Part shown: positions 1 through 5,688 of the stretch, piece by piece
Numbering within the stretch: position 1 is the stretch's first letter
Layout of the letters: each line of letters begins with the position of its first letter
Source: an uncultured Eubacteriales bacterium
GTDB lineage: Bacteria > Bacillota > Clostridia > Oscillospirales > Acutalibacteraceae
NCBI GenBank assembly: GCA_934466515.1
Contig: CAKSLH010000020.1
Span: 1 to 7,975 of the forward strand
DNA length: 7,975 nucleotides
Reading direction: 5' to 3'
Made by a program: the position numbers and the translations under genes
Notes under the pieces: model-generated
The model's input: only the letters and a program-made list of their open reading frames with translations
What the model was told of the DNA's origin: nothing
Databases searched by the model: none

Positions 1-810
1 TTTATAAATCAGACCTACAGTCCGATAAGAAAAACAGTAGAAACCTTCAAATATCATCTCCCCTTTGAGCTTGCCGAATATGAAGACGATATTAAATATA
101 TAAACGACAGCATAGAAGCCACCTTAAAGAACAATGAAAATCTTTCAACTAAGCTTAATGAAAATATTTTAAAGCTCAATCAGGCGCAGGCGCAGATGCT
201 TCAGATGCAGATAAGTCCGCATTTTGTTATGAATACAATAGAAAATGTCAAGCAGACATCTGTTGAAAAGCTCGGAATAGATAACCCGATAGAAACCAGT
301 CTGGTCCAGCTTTCGGAGATAATTTCGCAGGGAATAAGGCAAAATGATATTTTCAGCACGATAAAAAACGAAATCGAGCTTTCAAAATGCTATCTTTCCT
401 TGATGCAAAACCGATTCAGAAACCCATTTTCGGTATTATGGGATGTTGACGAAAAAATTCTTGACTGCATAATAATAAGATTTACTCTTCAGCCTTTACT
501 TGAAAATGTTTTCTCACATGGCTTCCACCCGAGAAGAACCGACCAGTGGATAAAGACAGTTATTAAGCCGACAGGTGAAAATATCTTGATATCTGTCTCA
601 AACAACGGAAAAGAAATATCGGCAAACGATATCAAGGCAATTACCGAGTCGCTTAAAAGCAATGACGATTTGCCCCACAAGCATATAGGGCTTAAAAATA
701 TTCATCTTCGCTGTAAGCTTTTATTCGGCGAAAATTACGGAATAACGGACATTTTAAGCAATCAGGGTATCACGACAATAAAGCTCCTGATTCCAAAAAG
801 GAAAAAATGA
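1..810 (+). CDS. Sensor histidine kinase, YesM/LytS-like (His_kinase + HATPase_c), 5'-partial
   Basis: C-terminal 269 residues of a membrane-associated two-component sensor kinase. The frame is open from base 1, so the N-terminus with sensor and membrane segments lies left of the window. The ATG at 196 is internal, because it would cut off the linker just before the phospho-acceptor motif. In visible numbering, residues 1-15 include a HAMP-like YSPIRKTVE, followed by a polar, probably coiled-coil linker to about 65. The phospho-acceptor motif is QISPHF with His74, typical of the His_kinase (PF06580) family. The HATPase_c N-box is LLENVFSHG (Asn169, His173), the G1 box is VSNNGKEI (about 199-206), and the G2 box is HIGLKNIH. 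The G1 box has Asn where Asp is usual and lacks the second Gly. Such kinases normally pair with an AraC-type YesN response regulator and control sugar uptake. No regulator is in view, and one would have to lie upstream. The gene converges on the hexuronate operon, so a regulatory link is possible but unproven. Confidence 0.9.
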   Translation, partial: FINQTYSPIRKTVETFKYHLPFELAEYEDDIKYINDSIEATLKNNENLSTKLNENILKLNQAQAQMLQMQISPHFVMNTIENVKQTSVEKLGIDNPIETSLVQLSEIISQGIRQNDIFSTIKNEIELSKCYLSLMQNRFRNPFSVLWDVDEKILDCIIIRFTLQPLLENVFSHGFHPRRTDQWIKTVIKPTGENILISVSNNGKEISANDIKAITESLKSNDDLPHKHIGLKNIHLRCKLLFGENYGITDILSNQGITTIKLLIPKRKK

Positions 811-858
811 AAGAAAATCCCTGACGGAAAATAAAAATTTCCGTCAGGGATTTTCTTT
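810..858. terminator. Bidirectional intrinsic terminator between convergent genes
   Basis: A perfect 21-bp inverted repeat has arms at 810-830 and 838-858 and a 7-base A-rich loop (ATAAAAA, 831-837). The GC-rich core is TCCCTGACGG/CCGTCAGGGA, and the outer arms are A-rich on the left and T-rich on the right. Read on the plus strand it ends in TTTTCTTTTAATAA. Read on the minus strand it ends in TTTTCTTT and runs into CATTTTTTCCTTTTT inside the kinase 3' end. It can therefore stop transcription both from the kinase (the stem begins at the last base of its TGA) and from the minus-strand operon, whose last stop codon is at 871-873. Confidence 0.92.
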
Positions 859-870
859 TAATAATGATTG

Positions 871-2046
871 TTACCATTTTATCTGCCATCTGTCATGACA
901 GCTTTTATCGGGCATCTTTGGAGCGCTGATATTTCTTAAAGAAGAAGCCTTGATTTTTTCGTTCAACAGCTTATCAAACCGAGAATTATCAAAGGGTAAT
1001 TCTATTTTTTTATTTCCGCTGTAGTGGGAAAGATATGCGGCATTTGATATCATAAGCTCATTTACGCCCTCATATCCGCTTGATTTAAGCTCTTCCCCAA
1101 ATCTTACGGCATTAGAGAAATTCTGCAGAATCCCCTTATGCGCGGTTTCTTTTTCGGCTTTAAACTCGCTGTATTTCATATCGGGCTCGATAAAGCCTGT
1201 TTTTGCCGTTTTACAGATATCTCTTTCATCGTCTTTAAGTTCCCAATGCTTTAAAATGCCGTTTTCGATTACAAGCTTTCCTTCAGTACCTGTAATTTCA
1301 AGGCGGTTAGTTCCGGGAAGGTCGCCGGTTGAGGTTATGAAAACGCCTGTTGCACCGTTTTCATATTCGGTGAAAATTTCCGCCTCGTCCTCAACCTCAA
1401 TGTTATGGAACTTACCTACGCCTAAAAACGCTGTCACAGATTTCGGCATTCCGCAGATCCACTGCCAGATATCAAGATTATGCGGAGCCTGATTTAAAAG
1501 CACTCCGCCGCCCTCGCCCTTCCAAGTCGCGCGCCAAGCGCCGGAATCATAATAATTCTGAGTCCTGTACCAATTTGTGATTATCCAAACCGAGCGCTTA
1601 AGCTCCCCTAATTCTCCGCTTTTGACTATTCTTCTCGCTTCGGCAAAAAGTCCGTTTGTTCTTTGATTGAACATAATAGCAAAAATTTTTTTGCTTTTCT
1701 TTGCTTCCCTGCATAGCGCCTCGGCTTTTGAAACGGCAATGTCAATCGGCTTTTCTAAAAGCACATGCTTTCCTGACTTAAATGCGGCAATGGCAATTTC
1801 GGCGTGAAGAGGGTGCGGAACGGCGATTATAACAGCGTCGGTATCGGATTTAAGCATAAATTCCTTATAATTCGAAAAAGTTTCGATATCAGTATAGCTT
1901 TCTTTTACCTTTTTAAGCTTTTGGGTATCAATATCGCAAACCGATGTGACCTTAAGCCCGTCTATTTCGGAATTATAAATACAGTTAAAATGAGCCGAGC
2001 CCATATTCCCTATGCCGATTATTCCGACCTTTACGACTGAGTTCAT
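871..2046 (-). CDS. Gfo/Idh/MocA family NAD(P)-dependent oxidoreductase (second paralogue)
   Basis: Soluble 391-residue sugar (or inositol-like) dehydrogenase, last gene of the operon. The N-terminal Rossmann domain (about 1-125) carries GIGNMG at 11-16 and the family's EKP motif at 98-100, whose Lys99 is the expected catalytic or cofactor-contacting lysine. The C-terminal GFO_IDH_MocA_C-type half carries GEGGGVLLNQ (177-186) followed by APHNLD, with His189 and Asp192 as the likely active-site pair. Start: AAGAGGA (2055-2061) sits 8 bases before the ATG, 23 bp after the upstream stop. Length is normal for the family. It is a clear paralogue of the gene just upstream: residues 154-202 match that protein at 41 of 49 positions by hand count. 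The tail after about 365 is unrelated and basic or cysteine-containing. The substrate is unknown; candidates are the C3 hydroxyl of a glycoside or uronide, or an inositol. It could instead work in the reductive direction. Confidence 0.92.
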   Translation of the reverse strand: MNSVVKVGIIGIGNMGSAHFNCIYNSEIDGLKVTSVCDIDTQKLKKVKESYTDIETFSNYKEFMLKSDTDAVIIAVPHPLHAEIAIAAFKSGKHVLLEKPIDIAVSKAEALCREAKKSKKIFAIMFNQRTNGLFAEARRIVKSGELGELKRSVWIITNWYRTQNYYDSGAWRATWKGEGGGVLLNQAPHNLDIWQWICGMPKSVTAFLGVGKFHNIEVEDEAEIFTEYENGATGVFITSTGDLPGTNRLEITGTEGKLVIENGILKHWELKDDERDICKTAKTGFIEPDMKYSEFKAEKETAHKGILQNFSNAVRFGEELKSSGYEGVNELMISNAAYLSHYSGNKKIELPFDNSRFDKLLNEKIKASSLRNISAPKMPDKSCHDRWQIKW

Positions 2047-2069
2047 AAGCTAAATCCTCTTAATAAATA

Positions 2070-3245
2070 CTATTTTGCTCCAGAATAAGAGCCGCTTGTA
2101 TCGGCTACAACCTCTTTAACATTGGTTTTTCTTTTTGAGGTTGCAACTCTCTTCATAAGCTCATTATAATACAGCTCCTCGTCAAAAGGAAGAGTGATTT
2201 CTTTATCAAGCCAAGAAGAAAGGTGCATGGCGTTTGAAAGAGTAAGACCGTTTATGCCCTCTTCGCCGCCCGCAACAAGCGGCTCGCCGCGAAGAATAGC
2301 TCCGCCCCAAGCATTCAAAACACCTACATGCTGAGGATCTTTACCGTCGGTTTCAACATCAACCTCTTTAGCCCCGACAGTTGCGAAAGGCTCGGTATTG
2401 GTTTTTGAAAACTCCTGCTCGGTCATATCGTATTCAAGAAGCTCAAGTTTCCCGTTTTCCGCAATAATTCTGCCCTTATCCATCTGAATTTCAAAGCGGT
2501 TTACACCGTGGGCGTCGCCCGTTGATGTAACGAAAACACCTGTTGCGCCGTTTTCATATTCAACATAGGTTGTAACATCGTCCTCAACCTCGATATCGTG
2601 CCAGAGTCCGTAATGAAGCTTTGAAAGCACCTTTTTCGGCATTCCGCAAATCCACTGCCAGAGGTCAAGCTGATGGGGGCACTGATTTAAAAGCACTCCT
2701 CCGCCTTCGCCCGACCATGTTGCGCGCCAGTCACCCGAATCATAATATGCCTGAGGACGGTACCAAGTAGTTATTATCCAGTTTGTGCGGCGGATATTGC
2801 CGTATTTTCCGCTTTTAACAATTTCACGCATTTTGCGGTAAATACAGTTTGTTCTCTGATTGAACATCATTCCGAAAACTACCTCAGGGTGCTTTTTCGC
2901 CTCCGCGTTCATTTCCTTTACCTGCTTGGTATAAACTCCCGCAGGCTTTTCAACCATAACATGAATTCCTCGTTTCATACATTCCATTGCGTATTTCGGG
3001 TGGTCATAATGCGGAACGCTTACTATGCAGGCGTCTATTTTTTTGCTGTCAAGCATTTCTATTGCGTTATCAAACAGGAGAATATTTTCTCCTAAATTTT
3101 CCTTTGCCCATTTTAATCTTTCGGGCTTTAAATCCGCAACAGCGACAAGCTCAAAATCGGGGCACTGTCCCTCAATAACATTTTTAGCATGAGCAGAGCC
3201 CATGTTGCCTATTCCTATTATTCCGAGTTTGATTTTTTCTGACAT
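2070..3245 (-). CDS. Gfo/Idh/MocA family NAD(P)-dependent oxidoreductase (first paralogue)
   Basis: Soluble 391-residue dehydrogenase with a Rossmann domain at about 1-127 (GIGNMG at 11-16, EKP at 99-101 with Lys100) and a Gfo/Idh C-terminal domain. The latter shows FNQRTN (128-133), WYRPQAYYDSGDWRATW (161-177), GEGGGVLLNQ (179-188) and CPHQLD, with His191 and Asp194 as probable catalytic residues. The WYR..YYDSG.WR.TW block is shared with the neighbouring paralogue and probably shapes a common substrate pocket. AGGTAGGT (3253-3260) lies 7 bases before the ATG, and the gap to the upstream gene is 16 bp, so it is co-transcribed. It stops with TAG. Family members oxidise a secondary alcohol of a sugar or cyclitol with NAD(P)+. 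Placement directly after two TIM-barrel isomerase-like genes resembles known 3-keto-glycoside and inositol clusters. The exact reaction cannot be read from the sequence, and roles split with the paralogue (oxidation versus later reduction, or different substrates) are inference. Confidence 0.92.
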   Translation of the reverse strand: MSEKIKLGIIGIGNMGSAHAKNVIEGQCPDFELVAVADLKPERLKWAKENLGENILLFDNAIEMLDSKKIDACIVSVPHYDHPKYAMECMKRGIHVMVEKPAGVYTKQVKEMNAEAKKHPEVVFGMMFNQRTNCIYRKMREIVKSGKYGNIRRTNWIITTWYRPQAYYDSGDWRATWSGEGGGVLLNQCPHQLDLWQWICGMPKKVLSKLHYGLWHDIEVEDDVTTYVEYENGATGVFVTSTGDAHGVNRFEIQMDKGRIIAENGKLELLEYDMTEQEFSKTNTEPFATVGAKEVDVETDGKDPQHVGVLNAWGGAILRGEPLVAGGEEGINGLTLSNAMHLSSWLDKEITLPFDEELYYNELMKRVATSKRKTNVKEVVADTSGSYSGAK

Positions 3246-3261
3246 AATTTATACCTACCTT

Positions 3262-4014
3262 TTATTCAAAGCCGTTGGCTTTTAAATATTTATAACTGCG
3301 CTTAAGACAGTCAAACGGGTCTTCGCCGTTGCAGTCGTCCTGCTCGACAAGCATATATTCGGTTTTTGATTTCTCGGCTTTTTCAAAAACGCGGTCAAAA
3401 TTTATATTGCCTTCGCCTAAAACCGCCATTTTTCTGCCGTAAGCATAATCCTTTAAATGGATTACGGGAACTCTTCCCGAAAGTTTTTCAAGCCAAAGCG
3501 CGGGATCGCCGCCGCCTGCCTGCACCCAAAAGGTATCAAGAGTAAAGCCCATAAGGTCAGCAGGCATTCTGTCAGCTAAAATCTGCATAACCGCAACATT
3601 ATCTATTTTCTTGAATTCCTGATCATGATTATGATACATAAAATACTTTCCGTATTTTTTAAGCTCCTGAGCAAACGGGGTATAGGTTTTTAAGAAATAC
3701 TCCGTGGAGTCAACCTCTCTTTCCTGATCGTGCGTGAACCAGCCGAGACCTACGCACCTGCAATCAAGAATATCATGGTCCTCAGCAATCTTTTTAGGGT
3801 CAGCTAAAAGCTTTTCGGCGGAAGTATGCGTTAAAACGCATTTAAGCCCGTTTTTATCAAGCTCCGCTTTCATCCACTTCGGGTCATAATCGCAGGTTCC
3901 CGAAACCTGAACATATTTATATCCTATAACCGCAATTTTTGAAAGAGATTCGGAAATTCCGTTTAAATCCTTGCAAAAATCGCGGACTGTAAACATTTGC
4001 GCACCTATTTTCAT
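3262..4014 (-). CDS. Sugar phosphate isomerase/epimerase family TIM barrel (AP_endonuc_2-like), 250 aa
   Basis: Single-domain xylose-isomerase-like TIM barrel of 250 residues, expected to be cytosolic and metal-dependent. It opens with the typical strand KIGAQMFTVRD. Putative metal and catalytic positions are the YHNHDQEF motif (127-134, Glu133), Asp160 in TLDTFW, His186 in VIHLKD and Glu224 in LVEQD. GEGNINF at 200-206 is the usual late loop of this family. The family includes epimerases, IolE-type dehydratases and the lyase subunits acting on 3-keto-glycosides, so a general isomerase, epimerase or lyase role is all that can be claimed. Its TGAGGT ribosome binding site contains the stop codon of the preceding gene, with an 11-bp gap, so translation is probably coupled. 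It resembles the preceding 277-aa TIM barrel only in fold motifs, not as a recent duplicate. It sits immediately before two Gfo/Idh genes and is likely to act on the same intermediate. Confidence 0.88.
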   Translation of the reverse strand: MKIGAQMFTVRDFCKDLNGISESLSKIAVIGYKYVQVSGTCDYDPKWMKAELDKNGLKCVLTHTSAEKLLADPKKIAEDHDILDCRCVGLGWFTHDQEREVDSTEYFLKTYTPFAQELKKYGKYFMYHNHDQEFKKIDNVAVMQILADRMPADLMGFTLDTFWVQAGGGDPALWLEKLSGRVPVIHLKDYAYGRKMAVLGEGNINFDRVFEKAEKSKTEYMLVEQDDCNGEDPFDCLKRSYKYLKANGFE

Positions 4015-4022
4015 TTTAATTT

Positions 4023-4028
4023 ACCTCA
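4023..4028 (-). promoter_or_regulatory. Ribosome binding site overlapping the upstream stop codon
   Basis: On the minus strand TGAGGT begins with the TGA stop of the 277-aa TIM-barrel gene (4026-4028) and supplies the GAGGT Shine-Dalgarno core 8 bases before the ATG of the 250-aa gene (4012-4014). A terminating ribosome covers the next start region, which suggests translational coupling of the two isomerase-like genes. Confidence 0.65.
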
Positions 4029-4859
4029 CAATAATTCTTTTAATGCCGAAACCGCCGCAGCAAATGCCGCTTCATTTGTAGGATAGGAATAAACTCCTCC
4101 CACATTGCTCTTTTCGCCCTCGCGCTCAAGGTTATCAAGGCCCTTAAACACGGTAAGATGCGGCTCAACGGTCACGCTGTTTCCGCCTGAGTTTATAAAT
4201 TCCGAGAGAATTTTTTTGACATTTCCCTCGCCCTTTCCTGCCGGAACAACGTTTCCGTCACTTAAAGCGTCCTTTATGTGCATATACTTGACATAAGATT
4301 TAAGCATATCCCAAGCCTTTAATGTATCTACCTTACACTGTACAAAGTTTGCAGGGTCAAAAATTGCCTTCATTTTCGGAAACGCTTTATGGATTTCAAG
4401 ACATCTTTCGGGCGTATCGCCAAAAATGCCCTTTTCATTTTCATGGCAAAGCGTTACATCGCTGTCTTTTGCAATATCAAGGAAAATTCCCAATCTTTCA
4501 AGCACCTTATCCTTAAAGCTGTCCTTATTTTCGACAGGAGTGAAGAAAGAAAAAAGTCTTGAATTCTGAGCTCCGAGAATATCCGCGATTTCAAGAGTTC
4601 GCTTGAATTTTTCGGTATGAGTAAGAAAATCGTCCTTTTCGATATCTATTTTCCCGATAGGAGAGCCGATTGTGAAAATCTTAAGACCTGCATCATCAAG
4701 CTTTTTTCTTACTTCCTTAGCCTTCATATCGGAAATATTCGAAACATTGACATTGTCGACATTTCTTATTTCAAGCCCCGAAACGCCGTTTTCAAGCATT
4801 GCCTTTATCTGTCCGTCGATTAAAGGACTTGCCTCGTCGGCAAAAGCATAAATATTCAT
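4026..4859 (-). CDS. Sugar phosphate isomerase/epimerase family TIM barrel (AP_endonuc_2-like), 277 aa
   Basis: Metal-dependent TIM barrel of the xylose-isomerase-like superfamily, cytosolic, 277 residues. It begins MNIYAFADEAS, a normal first beta-strand for this family. An in-frame ATG 13 codons further upstream (4898) lies inside the preceding SDR gene and adds MTADFQPTRGYKI, which has no family character, so the ATG at 4857-4859 is preferred. Likely metal or catalytic residues are in LCHENEKGIFGDTPERC (Glu140 or Glu142), Asp168 in IFDPANF, His194 in YMHIKD and Glu232 in TVEPH. The HENEK...GDTPER signature is that of a common Bacillota subgroup annotated only generically. The gap to the SDR stop is 4 bp. 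Family chemistry is aldose-ketose isomerisation, epimerisation, or dehydration or elimination of keto-sugars; the substrate is unknown. Position between the hexuronate genes and the Gfo/Idh pair points to the same carbohydrate source. Confidence 0.9.
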   Translation of the reverse strand: MNIYAFADEASPLIDGQIKAMLENGVSGLEIRNVDNVNVSNISDMKAKEVRKKLDDAGLKIFTIGSPIGKIDIEKDDFLTHTEKFKRTLEIADILGAQNSRLFSFFTPVENKDSFKDKVLERLGIFLDIAKDSDVTLCHENEKGIFGDTPERCLEIHKAFPKMKAIFDPANFVQCKVDTLKAWDMLKSYVKYMHIKDALSDGNVVPAGKGEGNVKKILSEFINSGGNSVTVEPHLTVFKGLDNLEREGEKSNVGGVYSYPTNEAAFAAAVSALKELL

Positions 4860-4863
4860 AATT

Positions 4864-5688
4864 TTATACCCCCGAGTAGGCTGAAAATCCGCCGTCAATA
4901 GGAATTGTAACGCCTGTTACAAAGCCTGCTTTTTCTTCGTCCAGCAACCATTCAACAGCTCCTAAAAGCTCCTGCGCCTCGCCGAATCTTCCCATAGGAG
5001 TTGACCTTAAAATCTTCTCGGTACGCGGAGTGGCAGTGCCGTCCTCATTAAAAAGGAGCGCCCTGTTCTGATTTGTAACAAAAAATCCGGGGGCTATGGC
5101 ATTTACCCTGATATTTTCCTTTGCGAAGTGAACCGCAAGCCACTGAGTGAAGTTGCTGACAGCCGCCTTCGCAGCGGAATATGCAGGAATTTTAGTAAGC
5201 GGACGGTAAGCGTTCATAGAAGAAATATTAAGAACGCAGCAGCCCTTTCTTCCTATCATATCCTTCATAAATATCTGACTCGGAATTAAAACACCCTTTA
5301 TATTAAGGTCGAAAACGAAATCAAAGCCCTTTTCGTCAATATTAAAGAATGTAAGGAAATCCTCTGCCGATTCGTCGCCCTTTTCATATTCCTCATGGGC
5401 GGTGGTGCATTTCGGGCTGTTTCCGCCTGCGCCGTTTATAAGAACATCGCAGGGTCCGAAATCGGAAAGCACCTGATTATGAACGAGCAAAACATTTTCT
5501 TTGTCTAAAACATTGCACTTATAAGCCTTTGCGGTAAAGCCCATAGAGTTTATTTCATCCGCAACCTTTTTCGCCGCCTCTTCATTTAAATCGAGAAGCG
5601 CTATTTTGTTATTATCCTTTGCTAAGTATTCCGCAAAGCCCGAGCAAAGCACACCGCCTGCTCCTGTTATAACTATAACCTTATTCAT
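4864..5688 (-). CDS. uxuB: SDR family oxidoreductase, fructuronate reductase (D-mannonate oxidoreductase) UxuB/YjmF-like
   Basis: Cytosolic 274-residue classical short-chain dehydrogenase. The nucleotide-binding start is VITGAGGVLCSG (residues 6-17), a variant of TGxxxGxG typical of the Gram-positive mannonate oxidoreductase group. NGAG is at 85-88, the catalytic set is Asn129, Ser157, Tyr170 and Lys174 (YSAAK), PG is at 200-201, and the C-terminus IDGGFSAYSGV is usual for the family. An in-frame ATG at 5790 would prefix 34 arginine-rich residues translated from inside uxuA. The ATG at 5686-5688 has AAAAGGAG 7 bases upstream and overlaps the uxuA TAA by one base (TAATG), so it is chosen. Placed directly after uxuA, it most likely catalyses NAD(P)H-dependent fructuronate/mannonate interconversion, replacing the unrelated long-chain UxuB of enterobacteria. 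The SDR call is certain. The substrate rests on context and family resemblance, and a gluconate-type dehydrogenase remains possible. Confidence 0.85.
   Translation of the reverse strand: MNKVIVITGAGGVLCSGFAEYLAKDNNKIALLDLNEEAAKKVADEINSMGFTAKAYKCNVLDKENVLLVHNQVLSDFGPCDVLINGAGGNSPKCTTAHEEYEKGDESAEDFLTFFNIDEKGFDFVFDLNIKGVLIPSQIFMKDMIGRKGCCVLNISSMNAYRPLTKIPAYSAAKAAVSNFTQWLAVHFAKENIRVNAIAPGFFVTNQNRALLFNEDGTATPRTEKILRSTPMGRFGEAQELLGAVEWLLDEEKAGFVTGVTIPIDGGFSAYSGV
4868..4873 (-). promoter_or_regulatory. GGGGGT ribosome binding site selecting the 4859 start
   Basis: On the minus strand GGGGGT lies 8 bases before the ATG at 4857-4859. It can pair with the anti-Shine-Dalgarno CCUCC with one G-U wobble. 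It overlaps the last two codons of the SDR gene (Gly, Val). It supports the shorter MNIYAF start over the 4898 ATG. Confidence 0.5.

Noticed and set aside
1490..2715. Direct DNA repeats between about 1490-1520 and 2685-2715, e.g. GATTTAAAAGCACTCC
   Set aside because: These fall at the same codons of the conserved GEGGGVLLNQ block in the two Gfo/Idh paralogues, so gene duplication and protein conservation explain them. They are not a separate repeat element.
3246..3261. Possible internal promoter between the 250-aa gene and the first Gfo/Idh gene
   Set aside because: The gap is only 16 bp and is filled by the AGGTAGGT ribosome binding site. No -35/-10 pair is evident.
4860..4898. Longer N-terminus for the 277-aa TIM barrel
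   Set aside because: The extra 13 residues come from inside the SDR gene and lack family resemblance, and MNIYAFADEAS is a proper first beta-strand with its own ribosome binding site.
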